From: Hyphomicrobiales bacterium
GTDB lineage: Bacteria > Pseudomonadota > Alphaproteobacteria > Rhizobiales > Beijerinckiaceae
Reading direction: 5' to 3'
NCBI GenBank assembly: GCA_027483505.1
Contig: JAIXUP010000084.1
Location: 1-45,244 of the forward strand
Length of the DNA: 45,244 nucleotides
Part shown: piece by piece, positions 26,341 to 42,403 of the stretch
How the letters are laid out: the number at the start of each line of letters is the position of its first letter
Numbering within the stretch: position 1 is the first letter of the stretch
The notes under the pieces: model-generated
Seen by the model: only the letters and a program-made list of their open reading frames with translations
Told to the model about the DNA's origin: nothing
Databases searched by the model: none
Made by a program: the position numbers and the translations under genes

Positions 26341-27053
26341 CGGCACGCAAGCTCCATGGCCTGGGAGATGTAGAAGCCGCGGGTGATGCGCCGCGTGTCC
26401 GCGATGTGCCAGTTGGAGAGCGTCGGTTCATGCGCGATGCGGCGGCTGAGATCGGCAGCCGCAAGCGGCACGATGGCCGGGGACCGGTCGGCGCGCGGAA
26501 ACAGCTTGCCGACGCCGTACATGGCCGCGATCATCGCTGTGCGCGGCGCGAAGGTGAACAGGATGGACGCGGTGGTCCGGTCGCTCAGCGACTTGAGGCA
26601 GCGCACCACGTCGGAGGCAGGGTGGTAAATCAGCGAATCCATCGCCACGACATGGTCAAAGCGCCCGAAGCCCGCATCGAGCATGTCGCCGACGCCGAAA
26701 GTGATCGACCCTTTGCCGAGATCGCGCGGCAGACGTTCGGCCGCAATGCTGACCAGCTTGGCCGAAAGGTCGATCGCCACGACATCGGCGCCACGCCGCG
26801 CCGCCTCGACCGAGAAGGCGCCGGTGCCGCAGCCTGCATCGAGAATGCGCCGTCCGCTCAGGTCCGCCGGCAGGCGGCTGAGCAGGTGCGCCCGCATCTC
26901 GTCGCGCCCGGCGCGCACGGTCGCGCGGATCTTGCTCACCGGCGCGTCGGTCGTCAGTCTGGCCCAGGCGTCAACGGCGGTGCGGTCGAAATAGGTTTCG
27001 AGCTCGCCGCGGCGGGTCGTGTAGGAGGGCGTGTGGTGGGCGATGGTGTCCAT
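26337..27053 (-). CDS. bchM: Mg-protoporphyrin IX O-methyltransferase
   Basis: 238 residues. BchM methylates the C13 propionate of Mg-protoporphyrin IX using S-adenosylmethionine, making the substrate of AcsF. SAM-binding motif I is visible as ILDAGCGTGAFSVEAARRGA, then VVAIDLSAKLV; the family-specific VVAMDSLIYHPASDVVRCL follows. The N-terminal helix has the typical YFDRTAVDAWARLT. GAGGGA stands ten bases before ATG 27053; 13 bases separate it from bchL. Confidence 0.96.
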   Translation of the reverse strand: MDTIAHHTPSYTTRRGELETYFDRTAVDAWARLTTDAPVSKIRATVRAGRDEMRAHLLSRLPADLSGRRILDAGCGTGAFSVEAARRGADVVAIDLSAKLVSIAAERLPRDLGKGSITFGVGDMLDAGFGRFDHVVAMDSLIYHPASDVVRCLKSLSDRTTASILFTFAPRTAMIAAMYGVGKLFPRADRSPAIVPLAAADLSRRIAHEPTLSNWHIADTRRITRGFYISQAMELACR

Positions 27054-27066
27054 CAGGCCGATTCCC

Positions 27067-35209
<8,143 letters not shown>

Positions 35210-35295
35210 CGACGCTGCCCTCCCTGGCTCGACGTTCACGCTTTGCTCGGCCCTGGCCACCTCATCGGGAGGTCCGGAGCCAAGCCCAAATCTGT

Positions 35296-35329
35296 TGTAA
35301 AATTCGCAGAACGTCAAGTTGACTTTACA
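35296..35329. promoter_or_regulatory. Paired PpsR/CrtJ-type sites in the bchF-ppaA divergent region
   Basis: Two 18-mers of the form TGT-N12-ACG face each other: TGTAAAATTCGCAGAACG on the plus strand (35296-35313) and TGTAAAGTCAACTTGACG on the minus strand (35312-35329). Together they form a TGTAAA...TTTACA frame of 34 bp. PpsR/CrtJ binds TGT-N12-ACA, often at paired sites. Position suits repression of the bchF superoperon and perhaps ppaA. No -10/-35 was firmly assigned. The rest of 35330-35522 has a CCGGCC/GGCCGG hairpin (35470-35486) and a 47-codon open frame, but no clear gene. Confidence 0.65.
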
Positions 35330-35522
35330 TTTCTGAACGGGTCAGAATACCTACGTAGTTGAACGGGCAGGCGGGGGAGAGGCATCGTGGTATCGTTCCG
35401 AGTGACACAAGCTCAAAGTGCGGCGTTTCTCCCGGCGCCGCTTCCGTGCCTGTCGCAAGCCCCCGCGCCCCGGCCATCTTGGCCGGTCTGTGATCCGGGT
35501 GGCCTGGATCGGGGAGTTGCAG

Positions 35523-36482
35523 ATGTCTGACCAAACTCAATCGAGGGACCCGAAGGGTTCGAAGTCAGTCCGTGCAAGATCGTCTGCCAGCCGCCAAAGC
35601 GGATCGCAGGGCGAGAAGATCGAACGCGCCAATGACGTCCTTGATCTGCTGTCCCGCGTTATCCAGCGGGACATTGTGCCCAATCTGATCACAGCCAACC
35701 GCGTCATCGGGGACCAGGGAAACAGCGGCGTCACCGAAGAAGCGGACGGCGCTTGGCATCATGGCGGCTTCAATCTGGAACGCGGCGAGCGCGACATCCG
35801 CTTCACCAGCAATCACATCCGGATGGCCGACGTCGCCCGCTTCGTCAGGCTGCTGCGGGCGACGGGTACGGACGCCGCCCCTGCCTTCATCGAAGTGCTG
35901 CTCGCCCGCGGCATTTCGCACAACGAATTGTATCTCGACCTGCTGGGTCCGGCGGCGCGCATGATCGGTGACATGTGGCGCGACGACGAATGCAGTTTCG
36001 CCGATGTCACGATGGTCGTGTCGCGCCTGCACCAGATCCTGCATGGCCTGCGCTCCGGCAGGATCGGCGAGGTCGAGGTCAGGACTGCTCCGACGGCGCT
36101 GATGACGCTCGCTCCCGGCGAACAGCACTCGTTCGGATTGGCCATCGCCTGCGCCTTCTTCGAGGAGGCCGGCTGGCAGACACGGCAGCTGCACGACAAC
36201 GACGCCGAAGCGATCATCGAGGCGGTTGCCAACACACGTTTCGACCTGGTCGGGTTTTCGCTCAGCACCGAGGCCCATGCCAATGTCCTGCGGGCCACGA
36301 TCATGCGGATGCGGGCCGCTTCGGCCAATCCCGACATGGTCGTCATCGTCGGTGGGCCCGCTTTTGAAACCGCGCCTGAACTGGTGTCGCGCCTGGGCGC
36401 TGACGCCCTGGGACAGTCCGGATGCGCGGGCGCCCTGAAGGCACGGAACTTGCTGCCTCGACATCTCGGCTTATCTGTATAA
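35523..36482 (+). CDS. ppaA: Cobalamin-binding photosynthesis regulator PpaA/AerR
   Basis: 319 residues. A polar N-terminus (about 1-30) is followed by a B12-binding helical domain (with W152-x3-E156) and a Rossmann-like B12 domain. The lower-ligand motif is E200-Q-H202-S-F-G205, a short E/DxHxxG form as in light-sensing AerR/CarH types, and the distal loop VVIVGGPAFE is present. PpaA/AerR binds cobalamin in a light-dependent way and works with PpsR/CrtJ as an anti-repressor or co-regulator. GGGGAG six bases upstream supports ATG 35523. It lies just before ppsR, the usual PGC pair. Confidence 0.92.
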   Translation: MSDQTQSRDPKGSKSVRARSSASRQSGSQGEKIERANDVLDLLSRVIQRDIVPNLITANRVIGDQGNSGVTEEADGAWHHGGFNLERGERDIRFTSNHIRMADVARFVRLLRATGTDAAPAFIEVLLARGISHNELYLDLLGPAARMIGDMWRDDECSFADVTMVVSRLHQILHGLRSGRIGEVEVRTAPTALMTLAPGEQHSFGLAIACAFFEEAGWQTRQLHDNDAEAIIEAVANTRFDLVGFSLSTEAHANVLRATIMRMRAASANPDMVVIVGGPAFETAPELVSRLGADALGQSGCAGALKARNLLPRHLGLSV

Positions 36483-36507
36483 ATACATAGATCATCCAGC
36501 TGCTTCG

Positions 36508-36524
36508 GAGTGCCTGAGGCACTC
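36508..36524 (+). promoter_or_regulatory. Hairpin enclosing the ppsR ribosome site
   Basis: GAGTGCC-TGA-GGCACTC is a perfect 7-bp inverted repeat with a 3-base loop. The only Shine-Dalgarno-like sequence for ppsR (GAGG, 36516-36519) lies in its loop and right arm, ten bases before ATG 36530. It could lower or control ppsR translation, or act as a protein site. Confidence 0.45.
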
Positions 36525-36529
36525 TTCCA

Positions 36530-37963
36530 ATGACGAAAGCGCCTGACGTGAAGACAACTGATTATCCGTCCGGTGCGCTGTCGCGCATGGACACGTCGGT
36601 CGCGGCGCGGCTCGTCATGGCCAGCGCCGACGTCGCGGTGGTGATCAGTCGCGAGGGCATCGTGAAGGACGTGATGCTGGCCCAGGAAGCGCGCCTGCCG
36701 TCCGAGTTCGGCGCATGGCTGGGCAAGCCGTGGCTGGAAACCACGGCCATCGACAGCCGGACAAAGGCGCAGGCCCTGCTCGCGGATGCGGCGGCCGGCC
36801 TGCCCGGACGGCTGCGCGAGGTCAATCATGTTGCCGCGAGCGGCGGCGCGACGGTCCCGATCCGCTACTCTGCGGTCAAGCTCGACGATGACGGCCGGAT
36901 CCTGGTGATCGGGCGGGATCTGCGGGCCATCGCGGCGCTGCAGCAGCAACTGGTCCAGTTCCAGCAGTCGATGGAGCGGGAATATGCCCGCCTGCGGGCT
37001 GCCGACACGCGCTATCGCGTGCTGTTCCAGCTAACGGCCGAACCGATCCTGATCATCGACTCGACCAGCCGCCGCGTGTCCGAGGTCAATCCGGCGGCGG
37101 TCGCCCTTCTCGGGATGCCGGCGCACCGGATCACGGGCCGGACGCTGCAGGGGCTTTTTGTCGACAAGGGCGGTGACGTTCTGCAGGAACTGCTGGCCAC
37201 GGCCTTGACTGGCAGCCAGACCCACTCGGCCACCTTGACGCTCGCGGATGCGGGCCTTCCGGTCAAGGCCCACGCCTCGCTCTTCCGTCAGGAGGGAGCG
37301 GCCTATTTCCTGATTCGCCTCGGCGAGGAGGGTCAGCGCGGCCGCAGCCGTGACCAAGCCGCTGACGAAGCGCTCGACGGCATCATCGAACGACTGCCGG
37401 ACGCGTTCGTCGTTACCGACCGTGACGGTGCGATCAGGACGGCCAACAGCGCTTTTCTCGACATGGCAGGGCTCGTCTCGCTGCAATCGGCCGTCGGCAA
37501 GGGGCTCGATCTCTGGCTTGGGCGGACCGGCGTTGACTTCGGTGTCCTGAAGGCATCCGTCCGCGATGGCGGCGTCCTGCGCAGCTTCAATACCGTCCTT
37601 CGCAATGCCTATGGCGCGGTCGAGGCGGTTGACATCTGCGCTGTCAGCAGCGGCTCCGGCATGGATGCCAGCTTCGGCTTCATCATCCGGCCCGCCGCCC
37701 GTTCGGGAGCCAATCCCGCCGGACCTTCGGCCCTGCCGCGCACTGCGGAGGAATTCAGGCAGCTTGTGGGCCGCGTGCCGCTCAAGGAGCTGGTGCGTGA
37801 AACCTCCGACATCATCGAAAAGCTTTGCATCGAGGCTGCGCTGGAGCTGACCGGCGACAATCGCGCCTCCGCTGCGGAAATGCTCGGCCTCAGCCGCCAG
37901 GGCCTTTATGCGAAGCTGCACCGGTTCGGCATTGGCGATCTGAGCGGCTCCGATACGGGCTAG
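36530..37963 (+). CDS. ppsR: Transcriptional repressor PpsR/CrtJ
   Basis: 477 residues: N-terminal PAS-like domain (about 25-135), coiled linker (LQQQLVQFQQSMEREYARLR), two PAS domains (about 160-265 and 280-390) and a FIS-type helix-turn-helix (about 425-470; NRASAAEMLGLSRQGLYAKL). PpsR/CrtJ represses bch, crt and puc genes under oxygen or high light through TGT-N12-ACA sites. It has two cysteines, C370 and C433. C433 lies just before the HTH, matching the redox cysteine of the Rhodobacter proteins; the other Rhodobacter redox Cys, near residue 250, has no counterpart (S250 region). It is preceded by ppaA (47 bases) and a hairpin at its ribosome site. Confidence 0.95.
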   Translation: MTKAPDVKTTDYPSGALSRMDTSVAARLVMASADVAVVISREGIVKDVMLAQEARLPSEFGAWLGKPWLETTAIDSRTKAQALLADAAAGLPGRLREVNHVAASGGATVPIRYSAVKLDDDGRILVIGRDLRAIAALQQQLVQFQQSMEREYARLRAADTRYRVLFQLTAEPILIIDSTSRRVSEVNPAAVALLGMPAHRITGRTLQGLFVDKGGDVLQELLATALTGSQTHSATLTLADAGLPVKAHASLFRQEGAAYFLIRLGEEGQRGRSRDQAADEALDGIIERLPDAFVVTDRDGAIRTANSAFLDMAGLVSLQSAVGKGLDLWLGRTGVDFGVLKASVRDGGVLRSFNTVLRNAYGAVEAVDICAVSSGSGMDASFGFIIRPAARSGANPAGPSALPRTAEEFRQLVGRVPLKELVRETSDIIEKLCIEAALELTGDNRASAAEMLGLSRQGLYAKLHRFGIGDLSGSDTG

Positions 37964-38006
37964 GCCCTTCGGCCGCCGGTTCGGCACCGAAACACGGCAC
38001 ACTAAG

Positions 38007-38037
38007 TGTAAACACAAATTGACGTTCTGAAACGTCA
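38007..38037. promoter_or_regulatory. PpsR-type site plus overlapping palindrome upstream of bch2
   Basis: TGTAAACACAAATTGACG (38007-38024) has the TGT-N12-ACG form and shares TTGACGTTCTG (38019-38029) exactly with the bchF upstream region. A perfect inverted repeat TGACGTT-CTGA-AACGTCA (38020-38037) overlaps its right half. The arrangement suggests two staggered binding sites controlling the bch2-bchP-tspO-bchIDO transcript. The gap 37964-38178 holds no recognisable bchG. Confidence 0.6.
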
Positions 38038-38053
38038 CTTGTAGCGTTCACGG

Positions 38054-38182
38054 ATGATGCTGTCGAAGCTCCCGCCCGTGCGTTCCGCCGGCCCTTGTGC
38101 GGCCCGCCACCGCCGCCTGTTTCCGGTCAGCGCCGGTTGGCAAGGCGGGCCTGATGCCACGGTGGAAGGGCGCGCGCCATGA
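38054..38182 (+). CDS. Possible 42-residue ORF coupled to bch2
   Basis: An ATG at 38054 opens 42 codons whose TGA overlaps the bch2 ATG (ATGA), the same joint used by real genes in this cluster. The product (starting MMLSKLPPVRSAGP) is basic, has no membrane helix and does not resemble BchG. There is no clear ribosome site. It may be a leader peptide, a relic, or chance. Confidence 0.2.
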   Translation: MMLSKLPPVRSAGPCAARHRRLFPVSAGWQGGPDATVEGRAP

Positions 38183-39579
38183 GCCTGTCCTTGACAGATG
38201 CGCCCGCCGGCCCCGTGACGTCGGCCCACGCCGTGGCGGTCGGCGCCAGGCCTCCGCTCAGCTGGCTTGGCATCGTCAGGCTCGGCCTGGTGCAGACCTC
38301 CCTCGGCGCGATTTTTGTCCTCACCACCTCGACACTGAACCGTGTGATGGTCGTGGAGCTGGCCCTTCCGGCGATCCTGCCCGGCCTGCTGGTCGGCCTG
38401 CACTATGCCCTGCAGATACTGCGGCCGCGCTGGGGCTTCGGGGCGGACAAGGGTCAGCGCGCCACACCGTGGATCATTGGCGGCATGGGCCTGCTGGCCG
38501 TTGGCGGCTTCATCGCCGCGCTGGCAACCGCCTTGATGGCAAGCAGCCTGGCTGCCGGTCTTGTTGTGGCTGCGGGTGGTTTCGTGCTGATCGGCATCGG
38601 AGCCGGCGCAGCTGGGACATCGCTGCTGGTCCTGCTGGCCAAGCGCGTGGCGCCCGAGCGGCGCGCGCCTGCGGCCACGCTGGTCTGGCTGATGATGATC
38701 GCAGGCTTCGCCGGCACTGCCGGCTTGGCTGGCCACTTTCTCGATCCTTTTTCCAATCAGCGCATGATCACTGTCGCCGCAGTGCTGTGCAGCCTCGCCT
38801 TTGCCCTGTCGGTGTGCGCCGTCACCGGCGTGGAGGGTGGCGCGCAGGCTGCGGCCAAACCTGACAAGCCGGGCGATGACATGCCGTTCCGCGCGGCGCT
38901 TGCCGAAATCTGGTCCGAGCCGAAGGCGCGGCTTTTCTCGCTGTTCATCGTCACCTCGATGCTGGCCTACAGCGGCCAGGACCTCATCCTCGAACCGTTT
39001 GCCGGAATCGTCTTCGGCTATACGCCGGGCAGCTCGACCAAGCTGTCCGGCATCCAGAACGGGGGCGTGCTGCTCGGCATGATCTTTGTGGCCTTTGTCG
39101 CCGGACCGCTGGCCAAGGGACGTCTGGGCTCCCTGACCTTCTGGACGATGGCCGGCTGCGTGCTGTCGGCGATGGTGCTGCTGGCCCTGGTGATCGCCTC
39201 CAACATCGGACCGGGGTGGCCGCTGCGCGCCAATGTCTTCGCGCTCGGCATGGCCAACGGCGTGTTCGCCGCCGCTGCGATCGGCTCCATGATGCTGCTC
39301 GCGTCAAGCGGGCGCGGCGACCGCGAGGGGACGCGCATGGGATTGTGGGGCGCGGGACAGGCCGTGGCGATGGGCGTGGGCGGACTGGCCGGCGCCGGAG
39401 CGGTCGACGTCGCCAAATGGCTCAGCGGGTCGCCCTTCCTTGCCTATGCCAGCGTCTTCACCGGCGAAGCCATCCTGTTTCTGATCGCTGCCGTTCTGGC
39501 AGCGCGCGTCGCGGCTCTGGGGACGGAGCGACCGGGTGAACCGGCGCCCGGCCAGCCGGATGCGGCCGTGAGCGCATGA
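38179..39579 (+). CDS. PucC-family transporter-like protein Bch2
   Basis: 466 residues with about 12 membrane helices, PucC/BCH2 family (related to lhaA here). Characteristic text: LGLVQTSLGAIFVLTTSTLN RVMVVE-type start (about 35-57), ALQILRPRWGFGADKGQRA, and YSGQDLILEPFAGIVFGYTP. In other PGCs this gene stands between bchG and bchP. Its role is thought to be pigment handling or antenna assembly. GGAAGGG eight bases before ATG 38179. It heads the bch2-bchP-tspO-bchIDO run. Confidence 0.9.
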   Translation: MSLSLTDAPAGPVTSAHAVAVGARPPLSWLGIVRLGLVQTSLGAIFVLTTSTLNRVMVVELALPAILPGLLVGLHYALQILRPRWGFGADKGQRATPWIIGGMGLLAVGGFIAALATALMASSLAAGLVVAAGGFVLIGIGAGAAGTSLLVLLAKRVAPERRAPAATLVWLMMIAGFAGTAGLAGHFLDPFSNQRMITVAAVLCSLAFALSVCAVTGVEGGAQAAAKPDKPGDDMPFRAALAEIWSEPKARLFSLFIVTSMLAYSGQDLILEPFAGIVFGYTPGSSTKLSGIQNGGVLLGMIFVAFVAGPLAKGRLGSLTFWTMAGCVLSAMVLLALVIASNIGPGWPLRANVFALGMANGVFAAAAIGSMMLLASSGRGDREGTRMGLWGAGQAVAMGVGGLAGAGAVDVAKWLSGSPFLAYASVFTGEAILFLIAAVLAARVAALGTERPGEPAPGQPDAAVSA

Positions 39580-39589
39580 GGAGATCACC

Positions 39590-40807
39590 ATGAACGACAT
39601 GACATCCGCTGCGGCCGAGACCTTCGATGTCGTCGTGGTCGGCGGCGGCCCTGCGGGCGCCACGGCGGCCGCCGATCTGGCGGCGAAGGGCCATTCCGTC
39701 CTGCTGCTCGACAAGGCCGGGCGCATCAAGCCCTGCGGCGGCGCAATCCCGCCGCGGCTGATCCGCGATTTCCGGATTCCGGATGAACTGCTGTGCGCCC
39801 GGATCTCGTCCGCGCGCATGATCCCGCCATCCGGCCGTTTCGTCGACATGCCCATCGACACGGGCGGTTATGTCGGCATGGTCGACCGTGAAACCTTCGA
39901 TGAATGGCTGCGCGAGCGTGCAAGGCTGCAGGGCGCCACCCGCCGCCGTGGCAGCTTCGAACGGCTGACGCGCGATGCCGACGGCACGACGCTGGTCCAT
40001 TACACGCCGAAGGCGACAAGCGGCGAGCCGGGCGAGATTGCTGTCCGCGCCCGCATGGTGATCGGGGCTGATGGCGCGCGTTCGGGTGTGGCCCGCGCTG
40101 CGATCCCCGGGGCGGAGAAGATACCCTTCGTCTTCGCCTATCACGAGATTGTCCGCGCCCCGAAAACCGCATCCGAAGCCTATGATCCGGCCCGCTGCGA
40201 CGTCCATTATGACGGGCGCTTCTCGCCGGACTTCTATTCCTGGGTGTTTCCGCATGGCGACACCATGAGCATCGGCACGGGCAGCGCCAACAAGGGCTTC
40301 TCCCTGCGCGGCTCGGTCGGCGACCTGCGCATGAAGCTGGGTCTTTCGGAGGCGGCGACCATCCGCCGGGAGGGCGCGCCGATTCCGCTCAAGCCATTGA
40401 AGAAATGGGACAATGGCCGCGACATCATCGTCGTGGGCGACGCCGCCGGCGTGGTGGCCCCCTCATCGGGCGAAGGCATCTACTATGCCATGGCCTGTGC
40501 GCGATTCGCGGCCGACGCCGTGCATGAGGCGCTGGTGAGCGGCGATGCGCGCGCCCTGGCCGGAGCCCGCAGGACCTTCATGAAGGCGCATGGCAAGGTC
40601 TTCTGGATCCTCGGCGTGATGCAGTGGTTCTGGTACCGCAATGACCGGCTCCGCGAGCGCTTCGTCATCATTTGCAAGGACAAGGATGTGCAGCGGCTGA
40701 CCTGGGAGGCCTATATGAACAAGGAACTGGCGCGCCGGGACCCGATGGCGCATGTCAGGATCTTCTTCAAGGACCTTGGCCACCTGATGGGTCTGGCCCG
40801 CACGTGA
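39590..40807 (+). CDS. bchP: Geranylgeranyl reductase
   Basis: 405 residues, flavoprotein that reduces the geranylgeranyl tail of bacteriochlorophyll stepwise to phytyl with NADPH. FAD motif VVVVGGGPAGATAAADLAAK near the N-terminus, the family block KPCGGAIPPRLIRDF, and the second FAD site IIVVGDAAGVVAPSSGEGIY. Full length. Only 10 bases separate it from bch2, with AGGAGA before ATG 39590. Confidence 0.96.
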   Translation: MNDMTSAAAETFDVVVVGGGPAGATAAADLAAKGHSVLLLDKAGRIKPCGGAIPPRLIRDFRIPDELLCARISSARMIPPSGRFVDMPIDTGGYVGMVDRETFDEWLRERARLQGATRRRGSFERLTRDADGTTLVHYTPKATSGEPGEIAVRARMVIGADGARSGVARAAIPGAEKIPFVFAYHEIVRAPKTASEAYDPARCDVHYDGRFSPDFYSWVFPHGDTMSIGTGSANKGFSLRGSVGDLRMKLGLSEAATIRREGAPIPLKPLKKWDNGRDIIVVGDAAGVVAPSSGEGIYYAMACARFAADAVHEALVSGDARALAGARRTFMKAHGKVFWILGVMQWFWYRNDRLRERFVIICKDKDVQRLTWEAYMNKELARRDPMAHVRIFFKDLGHLMGLART

Positions 40808-40865
40808 ACGATGCGCGTGACACAGGCCACATGGCGGCGCGCTGCGTCGTCCCGGGACGGCGGCG

Positions 40866-41381
40866 ATGACCATCAATCTGGCCGAGCATTGGCCTGTGAT
40901 GGTGGTGGCGGCGCTCGGCGCGCTCGTCGTCGCCGGCATCGGCGGCGCGCTGACCGAAATCGGGCCGTGGTACCACAGCCTGCGGTTTCCGCGCTGGAAG
41001 CCGCCGAACTGGAGCTTCGGGCCAATCTGGACGGTGGTCCTGACCTTGGCCGGCGTGAGCGCGGTGCTGGCCTGGCTGGGTGCCGCATCAGATCAGCAAC
41101 GGACCGTCCTGGTGATCCTGTTTGCGGTCAACGGTGTGTTCAACGTGCTCTGGAACATCCTTTTCTTCACCTTTCGGCGCCCGGACTGGGCCCTGTACGA
41201 AACCGTGTTCCTCTGGCTTTCCGTGCTGGCGCTGGTCGTGTTCATCGCGCCGATCTCGCCCAACGCCAGCCTTCTGCTGGCGCCCTACCTGATCTGGGTC
41301 GCCATTGCCGGCGTCCTCAACCGCGCTATCGTGCGCCTCAATGCGCCGTTTCCCGGCCGGACTGAAACCAGGACGTCGTAA
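40866..41381 (+). CDS. tspO: TspO/MBR family tryptophan-rich sensory protein
   Basis: 171 residues, five membrane helices. Family signatures: WYHSLRFPRWKPPNWSFGP and the Trp/Asn-rich NGVFNVLWNILFFTFRRPD. TspO binds tetrapyrroles and in Rhodobacter dampens photosynthesis gene expression under oxygen, possibly by exporting porphyrin intermediates. It lies 58 bases after bchP and two bases before the bchI ATG. Confidence 0.94.
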   Translation: MTINLAEHWPVMVVAALGALVVAGIGGALTEIGPWYHSLRFPRWKPPNWSFGPIWTVVLTLAGVSAVLAWLGAASDQQRTVLVILFAVNGVFNVLWNILFFTFRRPDWALYETVFLWLSVLALVVFIAPISPNASLLLAPYLIWVAIAGVLNRAIVRLNAPFPGRTETRTS

Positions 41382-41383
41382 GC

Positions 41384-42403
41384 ATGGCCCGCCCCTTTCC
41401 TTTCACTGCCATTGTCGGCCAGGACGAGATGAAACGCGCGCTGCTGGTCGCTGCGGTTGATTCCACGCTTGGCGGCGTGCTCATCTTCGGCGACCGCGGC
41501 ACGGGAAAATCGACGGCGGTGCGGGCGCTGGCCCAGCTTCTGCCGCCGATGAAAGCGGTGGAGGGCTGTCCGTACCACTGCGACCCGTCACGACCGGCGG
41601 GGGCCTGTCCGCAGTGCAGCGGCGAGGCGAAGGGCAAGCTGGCTTCACGGCTTATGCCCATCCCGGTGGTCGACCTGCCGCTGGGCGCCACCGAGGACCG
41701 CGTGGTCGGCGCCCTCGACATTGAGCGCGCCCTTGCCCATGGCGAGAAGGCCTTTGAGCCAGGGCTTCTGGCCCGCGCCCATCGCGGCTTCCTCTACATC
41801 GATGAGGTCAATCTGCTGGAGGACCATCTGGTCGACCTGCTGCTCGACGTCGCCGCCTCGGGCGAGAACGTGGTCGAGCGCGAGGGCCTCAGCGTCCGCC
41901 ATCCGGCCCGATTCGTCCTTGTCGGCAGCGGAAACCCGGAGGAAGGTGAGCTTCGCCCGCAACTGTTGGATCGTTTCGGCCTGTCCGTCGATGTCCGCAC
42001 GCCCACCGACATCGCGCTGCGCGTCGAGGCGGTCAAGCGGCGTGACGCATTCGACCGAGATCCCGAAGCCTTCTGCGCTGCCTTCGCGGCGGACGAGGAG
42101 CGCCTGCGCAAGAAGCTGACGGCCGCCAAAAAGCTGGTGCCGACGGTCGAGGTGGAAGATGACACCCGCCGCCGTGTCGCGGAACTGTGCGTCGCGCTGG
42201 GAACCGACGGTCTGCGCGGCGAGTTGACCTTGCTGCGCGCAGCGCGCTCGGTCGCGGCGTTGGAGAAAGCCAGCGTGGCGACCATGGCCCATGTCAAGGC
42301 GATCGCCATGCCGGCGCTGCGCCATCGCCTGCGCCGCAATCCGCTCGATGAGGTGGGGTCCGGCGTGCGCATCGAACGCGCCCTGGCGGAGGTGTTGAAC
42401 TGA
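41384..42403 (+). CDS. bchI: Magnesium chelatase subunit I
   Basis: 339 residues, AAA+ ATPase of Mg chelatase. Walker A GDRGTGKST (36-44), Walker B FLYIDEVN (136-143), and the sensor/Arg-finger region LLDRFGLSVDVRTPTD. The Cys-rich insert GCPYHCDPSRPAGACPQCSG (about 61-80) is typical of this subunit. It forms a hexameric ring with BchD that drives Mg insertion by BchH. Its stop overlaps the bchD ATG. Confidence 0.97.
   Translation: MARPFPFTAIVGQDEMKRALLVAAVDSTLGGVLIFGDRGTGKSTAVRALAQLLPPMKAVEGCPYHCDPSRPAGACPQCSGEAKGKLASRLMPIPVVDLPLGATEDRVVGALDIERALAHGEKAFEPGLLARAHRGFLYIDEVNLLEDHLVDLLLDVAASGENVVEREGLSVRHPARFVLVGSGNPEEGELRPQLLDRFGLSVDVRTPTDIALRVEAVKRRDAFDRDPEAFCAAFAADEERLRKKLTAAKKLVPTVEVEDDTRRRVAELCVALGTDGLRGELTLLRAARSVAALEKASVATMAHVKAIAMPALRHRLRRNPLDEVGSGVRIERALAEVLN

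Noticed and set aside
35210..35317. Longer bchF reading frame starting with TTG at 35317
   Set aside because: It would begin inside the PpsR-type site and add 36 residues not expected in the family; a GTG with GGGAGG at 35209 fits better.
37964..38178. A bchG pseudogene in the ppsR-bch2 gap
   Set aside because: The gap is far too short for the gene and the only frame there shows no BchG-like helices or Asp-rich motif.
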